A stretch of 64,000 bases of DNA from Sphingomonadaceae bacterium 3R27C6 (GCA_005503215.1 SCNS01000014.1:1-64000), one strand, 5' to 3'; positions 52,790 to 61,610 are shown, counted from the stretch's first letter. Notes: a model not told the origin generated them from the letters alone. Program-made: numbers and translations.

Positions 52790-53437
52790 TCAGCGTGGGC
52801 GCAGGCCCTTTTGCTCCATGCGCCACTTCGCCATTTCGATGCGGTCCTGCCCGAAAAAGGGTTCGCCATCGAACACCAAAGTCGGCACCCCCCAATGACC
52901 GGCGATTTCGAGCGCGACCTGGTTGGCGGCGATTTCATTGTCGAGTAGCTCGGCGTCGCTGACGGCTTCGGCATCGAGTTCGGCCAGGTCGAGGCCCGCG
53001 CGTTTCGCAGCGCCCGCCAGATGATCGCCGAGGTGCCAGTCCTGCGCCCCGCCCCAGATGAGCTGTGCCGCTTCATGCGCAAAACCAAGTCCCTTGCCGC
53101 GCCGCGACGCCGCCTGCCCGAGCCGCGTCAGGCGATAGATATAAGGTTGCTCGGCCGCGATCGCGCGGGTCGCGATGTCCTGCACGATCGGATCGGGGCG
53201 CGGGGGGCCAAAGGGGATGCCATGAAACTGCGCGACGCGGATCATGTCGCGCACCGTATAGCTTAGCCAATTGGGATGGTTGCGCTCGAAGAAGTCGGGT
53301 TGGCGGATCGCAAGCGGATAGACCGGGCGCAGGTTGATCGTCAGATCGTGGCTGGCGGCGAGCGCGCGATAACGGCCGATAGCGAGGTAGCTGTACGGCG
53401 AGCGAAAGGACCAGAAGAGGTCTGCGGTCAAACTCAT
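52790..53437 (-). CDS. 2-hydroxychromene-2-carboxylate isomerase-like DsbA-fold protein
   Basis: A 215-residue glutathione S-transferase-kappa/HCCA-isomerase family protein. FWSFRSPYSYLA near the N-terminus has the active-site Ser region replacing the DsbA CxxC, and WGVPTLVFDGEPFFGQDRI is the family cis-Pro and C-terminal signature. Characterised members act on aromatic degradation intermediates with glutathione. No other aromatic pathway gene is near, so it may be a general family member. It is divergent from the MarR operon and precedes the alpha/beta hydrolase gene. Confidence 0.88.
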   Translation of the reverse strand: MSLTADLFWSFRSPYSYLAIGRYRALAASHDLTINLRPVYPLAIRQPDFFERNHPNWLSYTVRDMIRVAQFHGIPFGPPRPDPIVQDIATRAIAAEQPYIYRLTRLGQAASRRGKGLGFAHEAAQLIWGGAQDWHLGDHLAGAAKRAGLDLAELDAEAVSDAELLDNEIAANQVALEIAGHWGVPTLVFDGEPFFGQDRIEMAKWRMEQKGLRPR

Positions 53438-53531
53438 AACGTCATCCTGCCGAAAAACGCGCTCGGCGCAAGCAGTGTAAAGAAAATTTACACCAGATTC
53501 GAGATTGTTGGCTGCAAAATCCGAATGTTGA

Positions 53532-53565
53532 ATATAGTAGCAATTGCTATTATATCCTAGGATAT
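53532..53565. promoter_or_regulatory. Tandem MarR operators overlapping the marR start
   Basis: An almost perfect 24-base palindrome at 53532-53555, centred on TAGCAATTGCTA with one mismatch, overlaps a perfect 14-base palindrome ATATCCTAGGATAT at 53552-53565 that runs into the ATG at 53564. Together they cover the whole upstream region of the MarR-EmrA-EmrB operon. Confidence 0.7.
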
Positions 53566-54010
53566 GAGCGAAACGATCGGATTCCTGCTGAACGATACCG
53601 CACGGCTGTTCCGCCGTTCGTTCAACGCGCGCACGAAGGGCAGCGGCATTACCGCGCTGCAATGGCGCCTCATCACCTATCTGAAGCGGCATGAAGGCAT
53701 AAGGCAGGGACCGCTCGCCGAGCTGATCGAGGTCGAGCCGATCACGCTGTCGCGCATGGTCGACCGGCTGGTCGAGGCCGGACTGGTCGAGCGCCGCGCC
53801 GACCCCGCCGACCGCCGTGCCTGGCAGCTGTATCTGACCCCGCGCGCGGGCGACCTGCTCGGCGGGATGCGCGAGATGGCCGACGCGCTGACCGCCGAGG
53901 CGACCGAGGGGCTGAGTGACGCCGAGCACGACCAGCTGATCGACCTCGTCGAGCGCGTCCGCGCCAACCTCTCCCGCCGTATATGCCAAAAAGAAGAAGA
54001 GACCGTTTGA
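53564..54010 (+). CDS. MarR-family repressor of the efflux operon
   Basis: A 148-residue MarR protein: ALQWRLITYLKRHEGIRQGPLAELIEVEPITLSRMVDRLVEAGLVERRADPADRRAWQLYLT is the winged helix-turn-helix. It is the first gene of a three-gene operon with a membrane-fusion protein and a DHA2 transporter, the emrRAB arrangement. Its ATG lies inside an operator palindrome. The only purine-rich site (AGGA) is too close to the ATG, so translation may be leaderless. Its TGA overlaps the next ATG by one base. Confidence 0.93.
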   Translation: MSETIGFLLNDTARLFRRSFNARTKGSGITALQWRLITYLKRHEGIRQGPLAELIEVEPITLSRMVDRLVEAGLVERRADPADRRAWQLYLTPRAGDLLGGMREMADALTAEATEGLSDAEHDQLIDLVERVRANLSRRICQKEEETV

Positions 54011-55122
54011 TGGACCAGCTCTCCCCATCCCGCCCCGCCAAAAACCCGAGGGCCGAAGAGGCGACGCCGCCCAAGGCCGCGCCAAAGGCCGACCCCTTGC
54101 CGAGTCCGGCACTCGAAACCGAGGCCGCGCCCAAGGCGAGCTGGCGCACGCGCATCCTGATGTTCGGCCTGCCCTTCGCTCTGATCGCGGGCGGCGCCGG
54201 CTGGTGGCTGACGAGCGGCGGGTCGGTGTCGACCGACAATGCCTATGTCCAGATGGACAAGGTATCGGTCGCCGCCGAAGTCGGCGGACGGATCACCGAA
54301 GTCGCGGTGCGCGACGGCCAGCAGGTCGCCGCGGGCCAGCTTCTCTTCCGCATCGACGGCGAGCCCTATGCGCTGACCGTCGCGCAGGCGACCGCGGCGA
54401 TCGACGCCGCCGAGGTCGAGGTCGGCAATCTGTCGGCGAGCGCGAACACGTCGCGCGTCGACATCGCCGCGGCACGCGAAGACGTCAAATTCGCAGAGAT
54501 CACATTTGAGCGCCAAGCGGCGTTGATGGAGAAGGGCTTTACCACCAAGGCCGCCTATGACGCGGCGCGCCACGCGGTCGCGCAGGCACGCGAGCGCGTC
54601 CGCCAAGCCGAAGCCGCCGCGGCCGAAGCACGCACTAAGCTCGCCGCCGGCCCGTCGAGCGGGATCAACCCGCAGGTCGAGGCGGCGCGCGTCCAGCGTT
54701 CGCAGGCACAGGTGAATATGGGCCGCACGACGGTTCGCGCGCCGAGCGCCGGCCGTATCGCGCAATCGGACCGGCTGCAGGTCGGCCAGATGATGGTCGC
54801 GGGGCTGCCCGCGGTCACGTTGGTCGATACCGCGCACCCGTGGGTCGAGGCCAATTTCAAGGAAACCGACCTCGCCGACATGCGTGTCGGCCAGCGTGCC
54901 GAAATCAGCTTCGACGCCTATCCGGGAGTGAAGGTGCGCGGCCATGTGCTGACGATCGGCGCGGGCACCGGCAGCGAATTTTCGGTGTTGCCCGCGCAGA
55001 ACGCCACCGGCAACTGGGTCAAGGTGACGCAGCGCGTGCCGGTGCGCATCGCCTTCGACGAAAGGCCCGCGCGCGACATGATCGCGGGGCTGTCGGCCGA
55101 CGTGCGGGTGTTTACGAAGTAA
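54010..55122 (+). CDS. emrA: EmrA-like membrane-fusion protein of multidrug efflux
   Basis: A 370-residue HlyD-family adaptor. A cytosolic Pro/Ala-rich tail (1-45) precedes one transmembrane segment at about 49-68. The beta-barrel/lipoyl core starts with VSTDNAYVQMDKVSVAAEVGGRITEV, a coiled hairpin spans about 120-220 (rich in Ala/Glu/Arg), and APSAGRIAQSDRLQVGQMM closes the lipoyl domain. It links the inner-membrane pump to a TolC-like outer protein, which is not in this operon. The start at 54010 overlaps the marR stop as TGATG. Confidence 0.93.
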   Translation: MDQLSPSRPAKNPRAEEATPPKAAPKADPLPSPALETEAAPKASWRTRILMFGLPFALIAGGAGWWLTSGGSVSTDNAYVQMDKVSVAAEVGGRITEVAVRDGQQVAAGQLLFRIDGEPYALTVAQATAAIDAAEVEVGNLSASANTSRVDIAAAREDVKFAEITFERQAALMEKGFTTKAAYDAARHAVAQARERVRQAEAAAAEARTKLAAGPSSGINPQVEAARVQRSQAQVNMGRTTVRAPSAGRIAQSDRLQVGQMMVAGLPAVTLVDTAHPWVEANFKETDLADMRVGQRAEISFDAYPGVKVRGHVLTIGAGTGSEFSVLPAQNATGNWVKVTQRVPVRIAFDERPARDMIAGLSADVRVFTK

Positions 55123-55128
55123 GGGCCC

Positions 55129-56718
55129 GTGGCGAGCAACGCCCTTCCCCGTCGGCCTTCGGCCGCGGCGCTCCCCGAAGACGAGTCGATCCCGCTGCAC
55201 GAACGCGTGCGCTATCGCGGGCTGCTGACCGTCGCCGTCATGGGCGCGTCGATCATGCAGATCCTCGACACGACGATCGCCAACGTCGCGATCCCGCACA
55301 TGCAGTCGGCGCTCGGCGCGACGAGCGAGACGGTGACGTGGGTGCTGACGAGCTATATCCTCGCCAGCGCGGTCGCGATGCCGATCACCGGCTGGCTCGC
55401 CGACCGGATCGGGCGGCGCGAATTGTTCATGGCCGCGGTCGCGGGCTTCATCGTCGCCTCCATGGCGTGCGGCGCCGCGCAAACGCTCGAACAGATGGTC
55501 GCCTTCCGCTTCCTGCAGGGGGTCAGCGCCGCGTTCATCGGGCCGCTGTCGCAATCGGTGATGCTCGACATCAACCCGCCCGAGCGCCACGCGCGCGCGA
55601 TGTCGATCTGGGGCATGGGGATCATGATCGGCCCGATCCTGGGGCCGATATTGGGCGGCTGGCTGACCGAAAGCGTCAACTGGCGCTGGGTCTTTTACGT
55701 CAACCTGCCCGTCGGGCTCATCACGCTCGCGATGATGTGGGCGCTGCTGCCCAAGACAAAAAGCGTCACACGGCGGTTCGATCTATTCGGCTTCTCGATG
55801 CTCGCGCTTGGGCTCGCCGCATTGCAGCTGATGCTCGACCGCGGCGCGCATCAGGACTGGTTCGACAGCATCGAAATCTGGATCGAAATGGGCGTCGCCG
55901 TCTCCTGCCTGTGGATGTTCATCGTCCATATGTTCACCGCGCAGGCGCCGCTGTTCAGCCGCAAGATGCTCGCCGACCGCAACCTCGTCACCGCGATGGG
56001 TTTCATGGTCGTGATCGGCGTCGTGATGTTCGCGTCGATGGCGCTGCTGCCGCCGATGCTGCAGAACCTGTTCGGCTGGCCGGTGATCGACACCGGCGTC
56101 GCGCTCGCGCTGCGCGGGATCGGCATCCTTGCGAGCATGTGGGTCGCGGGACAATTGCTCGGCAAGATCGACGCGCGCTGGCTGGTCGGAACCGGCCTGC
56201 TCATCGCCGCTTACTCGCTCTGGCAGATGAGCCACTGGTCGCTGATGATGGGGATGCAGCCGGTGATCATCAGCGGGCTGGTGCAGGGGCTCGGCATGGG
56301 GCTGATCTTCATCCCCTTGAACACCATGGCGTTCGCGACGATCGAGCCGCAATATCGTACCGACGGGTCGAGCCTGCTCAACCTGTTCCGCAGCCTCGGC
56401 GCCTCGGTCGGCATCTCGATCGTCACCACCCTGCTCGGGTCGAACATCCAGCGGAGCCACGCGGATCTCGCGGCGCATGTCACCAACAGCTCGGTCGCCC
56501 TGCTCGACCCATCGACCGCCGACCGCTTCGGCATCGCGGGCGACGCGGCGCTGGCGATGGTCAATGCCGAGATCAACCGGCAGGCGGCGATGGTCGCCTA
56601 TATCGACGATTTCTGGGCGATGATGTGGGTCACGCTGGCGTCGGTGCCGCTGGTGCTGTTGCTACGGCCGCCGAAACCGGGCGGGCCGAAGGCGTCGGCG
56701 GCGGATATGGGGCATTAG
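55129..56718 (+). CDS. emrB: EmrB/QacA (DHA2) drug-proton antiporter
   Basis: A 529-residue inner-membrane transporter with about 14 hydrophobic segments. LDTTIANVAIPHMQ is DHA2 motif D1, GWLADRIGRRELF is motif A, and WGMGIMIGPILGPILGGWL is motif C of drug antiporters. The start is a GTG at 55129 with GTAAGGG upstream. With EmrA it would export hydrophobic toxins from the cytoplasm. It ends the operon; no strong terminator follows. Confidence 0.95.
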   Translation: MASNALPRRPSAAALPEDESIPLHERVRYRGLLTVAVMGASIMQILDTTIANVAIPHMQSALGATSETVTWVLTSYILASAVAMPITGWLADRIGRRELFMAAVAGFIVASMACGAAQTLEQMVAFRFLQGVSAAFIGPLSQSVMLDINPPERHARAMSIWGMGIMIGPILGPILGGWLTESVNWRWVFYVNLPVGLITLAMMWALLPKTKSVTRRFDLFGFSMLALGLAALQLMLDRGAHQDWFDSIEIWIEMGVAVSCLWMFIVHMFTAQAPLFSRKMLADRNLVTAMGFMVVIGVVMFASMALLPPMLQNLFGWPVIDTGVALALRGIGILASMWVAGQLLGKIDARWLVGTGLLIAAYSLWQMSHWSLMMGMQPVIISGLVQGLGMGLIFIPLNTMAFATIEPQYRTDGSSLLNLFRSLGASVGISIVTTLLGSNIQRSHADLAAHVTNSSVALLDPSTADRFGIAGDAALAMVNAEINRQAAMVAYIDDFWAMMWVTLASVPLVLLLRPPKPGGPKASAADMGH

Positions 56719-56751
56719 CAGTAATGTCTGCTTAGGGGTGGAAGCGGCCCC

Positions 56752-57027
56752 TTAAGTCAGGTTCGACAGCGATCCGAGAAGCCTTTTCCGTATAGCAAGT
56801 CGCTTGAGACGCCTCCGCCGCAAAACAAGTCCGACACAACCCCAGAGCGCGCAATAGAGCAGCGACGCCCCACCTCCCCCGATTGCGGATTCTGTCGCTT
56901 CTGGATGCCTTACCGCCATCACTCCGAAAATCACTACGGAGATGAGCGAAGACGCGGTCCAAAGTCCGAAGAACAAGCGTTCGGGCATGGTCGATGGAAC
57001 GGTTTGCGACGACGGATATGAGTGCAT
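56752..57027 (-). CDS. Small predicted membrane protein
   Basis: A 91-residue protein with two hydrophobic segments (about 19-40 and 52-69), a basic stretch (RRRRLKRLAIRKR) and no recognised family. It faces the emrB gene across 33 bases. Coding reality is moderate: the frame is clean and membrane-like, but codon bias is weaker than in its neighbours and the base composition is less GC-rich. It may be a recently acquired or decaying gene. Confidence 0.5.
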   Translation of the reverse strand: MHSYPSSQTVPSTMPERLFFGLWTASSLISVVIFGVMAVRHPEATESAIGGGGASLLYCALWGCVGLVLRRRRLKRLAIRKRLLGSLSNLT

Positions 57028-57121
57028 CGCCAGAACATACCGAATTACGCAATGTCCGCAATCGGTCGTTAGCGGCCGTTCCCGTCCCGAGGACGAAACA
57101 GGCCGATGTGTTTTGGGCTGC

Positions 57122-57577
57122 TCAGTGCGCCCGTCGCTCCATCGCCAATCGCATGAACTCTGCCGGATCGGGGCTTTCGGCGAAGGTCGGCACCGCTGGA
57201 TCGATCGCGATCCAGCCGCGCTTTCGGCTGGTCCACATATGCGCGAAGGGTTCGAGCTCCGACGGATCGTCGAGCGTCCCTGCGCGCACGATCGTCATCG
57301 CGGGATAGACGGTGTTCGCATTGCACACGCGGCTGAAACAGTCGGGGCAGTGCTGGTTGTTCGTCGTCCCGCCCGACGGGCGTTCGGTCGAAAAGGTCAC
57401 GCTCCGCCCGGTCAGTGTCAACGCGTCGGTCGATACGATCAACTGATCGGCGAACGCGCTCGCGGTCGATTTCTGGCAATCGAGGCAATGGCAGCAATAG
57501 TTGAGCAGCGGCCCGTCCTGCTCGAAGCGGTAGCGCAATTGCCCGCAGCGACAGCCGCCGGTGATTTCCCTCGCCAT
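57122..57577 (-). CDS. GFA-family (Gfa/CENP-V domain) zinc protein
   Basis: A 151-residue protein with the CENP-V/GFA zinc fold: GGCRCGQLRY (Cys9, Cys11), CCHCLDCQK and HCPDC carry the zinc ligands. Members are named after the glutathione-dependent formaldehyde-activating enzyme, but most have unproven activity. It starts 1 base after the upstream lipoprotein stop and is the last gene of a tight three-gene set with that lipoprotein and a DUF2238 membrane protein. Confidence 0.9.
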   Translation of the reverse strand: MAREITGGCRCGQLRYRFEQDGPLLNYCCHCLDCQKSTASAFADQLIVSTDALTLTGRSVTFSTERPSGGTTNNQHCPDCFSRVCNANTVYPAMTIVRAGTLDDPSELEPFAHMWTSRKRGWIAIDPAVPTFAESPDPAEFMRLAMERRAH

Positions 57578-57578
57578 A

Positions 57579-58184
57579 TCAGCGGAAGAAGCAGTTGGTG
57601 CCAGCGAACAGCGCGTCGATCTTTGCCGCGTCGCCGGGCGCGGCGAACATGCCGCCGATAACCTTGTCGCCGGTGCCGATGCTGAATTCCTCGCCCAGCG
57701 TGCTGTCTTCGAGGTCGACGATCGACACCGATTCCTTTGCCTTGGCGCGCGTCGTGCCGATGGCGATGCCGCTCATCGTCGAATAGCTGTCGGCGCCGGG
57801 TTCGTTGCCGAGGAACCAGCCCGCGAACTTGCCGTCCTGGAAGTTGAGCGTCATCGCGTCATAGCGCGTGAATTCCATCGCACCCGCGCCGCATTCCTCG
57901 TTATTGCTGCGGTCATCCTCCTTGCCCGCGACATTGGCGAGCGCGGTTTCGGCCTGCGCGCGCGGGACGCCGAAGGCGAGCAGGCTGGTCTTGCCGCTGT
58001 TCGTGTCGACGAAACGCAGCCCCTCGCCGTCGAGACTGACCGCGGTGGTCGCCGCGTTCGGCCCGTCGGCCTTCGCCTCGGGCACCGCCGGGGCGACAGG
58101 ATCGGCATCGACGGGGGCCTTGTCGGCGGCGGGTTTGCACGCGGCGAGCAGCGCCACCATCGCGAGGGTCGTGAACTTGCGCAT
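57579..58184 (-). CDS. Predicted lipoprotein of unknown function
   Basis: A 201-residue exported protein. The signal ends LLAAC (Cys16) and is followed by a Pro/Ala/Asp-rich linker (KPAADKAPVDADPVAPAVPEA). The mature domain has a YDAMTLNFQDGKFAGWFLG strand pattern and one intra-domain Cys pair (Cys near 98 and near the C-terminal CFFR), suggesting a disulfide. No family recognised. It starts 2 bases after DUF2238 and ends 1 base before GFA, so all three are co-translated. Confidence 0.8.
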   Translation of the reverse strand: MRKFTTLAMVALLAACKPAADKAPVDADPVAPAVPEAKADGPNAATTAVSLDGEGLRFVDTNSGKTSLLAFGVPRAQAETALANVAGKEDDRSNNEECGAGAMEFTRYDAMTLNFQDGKFAGWFLGNEPGADSYSTMSGIAIGTTRAKAKESVSIVDLEDSTLGEEFSIGTGDKVIGGMFAAPGDAAKIDALFAGTNCFFR

Positions 58185-58186
58185 GC

Positions 58187-58816
58187 CTATCTCCTGTTCC
58201 TGACGATCGGCCCCATCGCCATCATCCCTATCGCACCGAGCGTTGCCAGCGCCATATCCTTTTGCGCGTCCCAGATATCGCCCTGCTGCCCATTGTAACG
58301 GTCGGCCGTTTCGCCCGCCGCGACGATGGTGAGCAGCCATTCGAAGATTTCGTAGAGGCTCGAGATGGCCAGCACCCAGCCAAGCACGGCAAAGGCCGCG
58401 CCGCGTGAGCCAAGGCCGCCCCAGCGCCGTGCGATCTCGGCGACGGGGATCACCGACAGCGCGCCGAAGGCCAAATGAACGAGCCGGTCATAATGGTTGC
58501 GTGTCCAGCCGAAGGCGTCGGACAGGCTGGTGCCGGTCAGCGCGCGCGCCCAATCGTCATAGGGGACATTGCTGTAGGCGTAGCGGCCGCCGAGCGTGTG
58601 GAGCGCCATGAAGAGGGCGATGCACGCTACGGCCGGCGTCGATAGCGGCCAGCGGCGGAGCAGCCAGGGCGCCGCAACGATCAGCAGCATCGTCGGGATA
58701 TGCTGGAGCAGCGCGACCTCGGGATAGGGCTGGTCGATCTGCGCGAGGAGGAGCAGCGCAAGGAGCAGGCCGATCAGCGGCCTTTGCGCTTCGGGGCGCG
58801 CCGGAGCGGTCGTCAT
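58187..58816 (-). CDS. DUF2238 (YjdF-like) membrane protein
   Basis: A 209-residue inner-membrane protein with about six hydrophobic segments. HTLGGRYAYSNVPYDDW, NHYDRLVHLAFGAL, YEIFEWL and GQQGDIWDAQKDM are the conserved polar motifs of DUF2238, with invariant His/Asp/Glu that look catalytic or metal-binding. The function is unknown. It is the first gene of the three-gene set with a lipoprotein and a GFA protein. The 143-base gap upstream holds no recognised element. Confidence 0.9.
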   Translation of the reverse strand: MTTAPARPEAQRPLIGLLLALLLLAQIDQPYPEVALLQHIPTMLLIVAAPWLLRRWPLSTPAVACIALFMALHTLGGRYAYSNVPYDDWARALTGTSLSDAFGWTRNHYDRLVHLAFGALSVIPVAEIARRWGGLGSRGAAFAVLGWVLAISSLYEIFEWLLTIVAAGETADRYNGQQGDIWDAQKDMALATLGAIGMMAMGPIVRNRR

Positions 58817-58959
58817 CGACCGAAATCCGTCAAGGCAGAAATGGCGGAAAACTGCCTAACTTCACTCGCAAATGCAGGTATCGGGCGCGGCGTCGGTGCT
58901 GAGATCATGCCGAAGACCTAATGCAGCAAGATATTGTAGGACAGCGATTTTCGATGCCG

Positions 58960-59739
58960 TCACCAGCGCAGCGACATGCAGCTGAGCCCGGCGTCGATGC
59001 GCGCGATCTGGTCGGTCGGCAGCGGGCGGAAAGGCACGCCGCGCGCCGCCAGCATCGCCTGCGTCGCCAGCCAGCGCGCGCCGATGAGGACGGTATCGCG
59101 TACGCGCAGGATATTCGCCGCCCCCTCTTCGCCGGTCGGGGTCAGCACGACCTCGAGCCCCGCAAATTCGGGGCAATCGCGCATCGCGGGCACCGCAAGG
59201 ATCGTGCTTTCGTCGATCAGGCTGCAGCCGGTCTTGAAATGGAGCACGCCCGCGGGCGTGACGGCGATCTGGGCGCGATAACCGAGCCGCTCGAGCAAAG
59301 CCGCGAGTTCAGTGGCGCCCGCGCGGTCGGTGCGGTCGGACAGGCCGATAATCACGCGGTCGGCAAGGCGCAGCACATCGCCGCCGTCGACATGGCCGGG
59401 GCCGGTCAATTCGAGCAAAGTGGCGTGGCGCGCCGAGAGCGCCTCGCGGATATGCGCCACTTCCCCCGCGCGGCTTGGCGCGCCGGGGCGGAGCAGGATC
59501 GCGCCTTCGGGAAAGGTCAGCGCGACGTCTTCGGTGAACAGCGCGTCGGGGAAATCGTCGAGCGGCGGCAGGACGTCGACGGCGAGGCCGAGCTCGCGGA
59601 GCGCGCCGACATAGGCCGCATGTTCGGCAGCAAGGCCGGCGAAGTCGGGGTCGGGACCGCCGTTGGCGCGGATGCCGCTTACCGCCGATGGGGCAGGGGC
59701 GCGGCAGAGGGCGTGAGTGAAGGCGTAGGGACTGGTCAT
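58960..59739 (-). CDS. Dimethylargininase-like amidinotransferase-fold hydrolase
   Basis: A 259-residue protein of the DDAH/arginine deiminase superfamily. FTEDVALTF, GHVDGGDVLRL (catalytic His/Asp) and the C-terminal GLSCMSLRW with Cys254 are the triad regions. Length and the near-terminal Cys fit dimethylarginine dimethylaminohydrolase, which releases citrulline and dimethylamine from methylarginines, rather than the longer ADI. No arginine pathway gene lies nearby. Confidence 0.88.
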   Translation of the reverse strand: MTSPYAFTHALCRAPAPSAVSGIRANGGPDPDFAGLAAEHAAYVGALRELGLAVDVLPPLDDFPDALFTEDVALTFPEGAILLRPGAPSRAGEVAHIREALSARHATLLELTGPGHVDGGDVLRLADRVIIGLSDRTDRAGATELAALLERLGYRAQIAVTPAGVLHFKTGCSLIDESTILAVPAMRDCPEFAGLEVVLTPTGEEGAANILRVRDTVLIGARWLATQAMLAARGVPFRPLPTDQIARIDAGLSCMSLRW

Positions 59740-59788
59740 CTGCCCCTCTTATCCGTTCGCATCGGGCGAAGTCGAGATGCAGCGAAGC

Positions 59789-59896
59789 TGTGCCCCTGCG
59801 AAGGCAGGGGCCCATCTCCCACCGTCGCCCTTCAAAAGGAACCGCGGCATGGTACCGGAATTTTAGGTGATGGGCCCCTGCCTTCGCAGGGGCACA
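59789..59896. repeat. 28-base perfect inverted repeat between DDAH and asd genes
   Basis: Arms at 59789-59816 and 59869-59896 are exact complements and enclose 52 bases. Each arm also contains its own hairpin (GCCCCTGC-GAAG-GCAGGGGC). It fills most of the 169-base gap between two co-directional genes. This resembles a miniature mobile or dispersed repeat, but no terminal duplication was found. Confidence 0.75.
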
Positions 59897-59908
59897 CCAT
59901 CTCTACTT

Positions 59909-60934
59909 TCAGCCCTTCTTCAGATGCCGGCGGCCGAGCAGTTCGGCGATCTGCACCGCGTTCAGCGCCGCGCCTTTGCGGAGGTTATCGCTGACGCACC
60001 AGAGATTGAGGCCGTTTTCGACCGTCGGGTCTTCGCGGACGCGCGACACGAAGGTCGCGAAGTCGCCGACGCATTCGACGGGGGTGATGTAGCCGCCATC
60101 CTCGCGCTTGTCGTGGAGCACGACGCCCGGCGCTTCGCGGAGGATGCGCTGCGCGTCCTCGGCCGACAGTTCATCCTCCATCTCGATGTTGATCGCTTCC
60201 GAATGGCCGACGAAGACGGGGACGCGGACGCAGGTCGCGGTGACCTTGATCTTCGGGTCGAGGATCTTCTTGGTTTCGACAACCATCTTCCACTCTTCCT
60301 TCGTCGAGCCGTCGTCGAGGAACTTGTCGATGTGCGGGATGACGTTGAAGGCGATCTGCTTGGTGAACTTCTGCACGTCCTTTTCGTCGCCGACGAAGAT
60401 CTGGCGCGTCTGGTTCCACAGTTCGTCCATGCCCGACTTGCCCGCGCCCGACACCGACTGATAGGTCGAGACGACGACGCGCTTGATCTTGGCGGCGTCG
60501 TGGAGCGGCTTCAGCGCGACGACCATCTGCGCGGTCGAGCAGTTCGGGTTCGCGATGATGTTGCGCTTCGTATAGCCGTCGATCGCGTCGGGGTTCACCT
60601 CGGGCACGATCAGCGGCACGTCGGGGTCCATGCGATAGAGCGACGAGTTATCGATCACAACGCAGCCCGCGGCGGCGGCCTTCGGCGCGTGGATCGCGGT
60701 CGCGTCGCTGCCGATCGCGAAGATCGCCATGTCCCAGCCGGCCCAGTCGAAATTCTCGATATTCTGGCACTTCACGGTTTTACCGGTATCGCCGATTTCG
60801 ATCTCGTCGCCCTGGCTGCGCGACGATGCGACCGCCGCCAGTTCGTCGTAGGGAAATTCGCGCTCGGCGAGAATGGCGAGCACTTCGCGCCCGACATTGC
60901 CCGTGGCTCCGGCGACAACGATACGATAACCCAT
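59909..60934 (-). CDS. asd: Aspartate-semialdehyde dehydrogenase
   Basis: A 341-residue enzyme reducing aspartyl phosphate to the semialdehyde for lysine/diaminopimelate, threonine and methionine. The NADP motif GATGNVG is at 9-15, catalytic Cys132 in NPNCSTAQM, QSVSGAGKSGMDELW is the Gram-negative signature, and the catalytic His is in VGHSEA. It starts 47 bases after a DUF1287 gene on the same strand. Confidence 0.97.
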   Translation of the reverse strand: MGYRIVVAGATGNVGREVLAILAEREFPYDELAAVASSRSQGDEIEIGDTGKTVKCQNIENFDWAGWDMAIFAIGSDATAIHAPKAAAAGCVVIDNSSLYRMDPDVPLIVPEVNPDAIDGYTKRNIIANPNCSTAQMVVALKPLHDAAKIKRVVVSTYQSVSGAGKSGMDELWNQTRQIFVGDEKDVQKFTKQIAFNVIPHIDKFLDDGSTKEEWKMVVETKKILDPKIKVTATCVRVPVFVGHSEAINIEMEDELSAEDAQRILREAPGVVLHDKREDGGYITPVECVGDFATFVSRVREDPTVENGLNLWCVSDNLRKGAALNAVQIAELLGRRHLKKG

Positions 60935-60981
60935 TTACTCACTCCTCAAGGCAAGAACTCGGTTGAAAACGTTACGATAAT

Positions 60982-61593
60982 TCAGACTTTCCAGCGAAAA
61001 TGGCCGGTCAGCTTATGGTCGAACAGCGCATCCTCCTCGCGCGTGCCGCCGCCGATATTGTGGAGGACGAGCGGCACGCCGGTCGTGTCCTTGCGGTCGG
61101 ACACGATGCCGGTGTGCGGCAGACGGCCGTTCACCATCGCGGTGAAGATGTCGCCCGGGCGCCAGTCGGCGGGATTGGTCGTTACGGGCAGCGAGGCGCC
61201 CTGCCGCCGCCAATAGGTCGCCAGATTGGGCACGCGGCGATGGTCGATATTGCGGTCGGGGCGGCCGAGCCCCCAGTTTTTGGGATAGGCTGCAAAATTG
61301 GCGCGCATGTCGGCATTTACAAGCGCCTGCAGGTCGGCGCCGAGCGCATCGCGGAAGGCGCGGATCACGACGTCGGTGCACACGCCCTTGGCGCGGTCGA
61401 CGTCGCCGTTCGGGAAGCGGAGGACGGTGTAGGCGGGATCATAGGACAGCGTCACGCCGACCTGCCGCCGCGCCGCGCTCACCAGCCGCTGGGCATTGGT
61501 GAGCGCCATCGCCTCGCCCGACACGCCGAATGCGAGCACCGCGCCGATAAAGGCGCGCCGCGTCGGCTGGAACGGGAGGACGGACTGCTGCAT
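60982..61593 (-). CDS. DUF1287 family exported protein
   Basis: A 203-residue protein with an RR-containing N-terminal signal (TRRAFIGAVLAFGVSGEAMA), possibly Tat-dependent. DUF1287 members are NlpC/P60-like in fold: GVCTDVVIRAFRDALG holds the nucleophile-type Cys, PHTGIVSDRKD the His. This suggests an envelope amidase or peptidase, but no substrate is known. The ATG at 61593 is used; 61611 is an alternative inside the upstream terminator. It lies between the rplS terminator and asd. Confidence 0.87.
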   Translation of the reverse strand: MQQSVLPFQPTRRAFIGAVLAFGVSGEAMALTNAQRLVSAARRQVGVTLSYDPAYTVLRFPNGDVDRAKGVCTDVVIRAFRDALGADLQALVNADMRANFAAYPKNWGLGRPDRNIDHRRVPNLATYWRRQGASLPVTTNPADWRPGDIFTAMVNGRLPHTGIVSDRKDTTGVPLVLHNIGGGTREEDALFDHKLTGHFRWKV

Positions 61594-61610
61594 GAAATTC
61601 GCTTTGCCCA

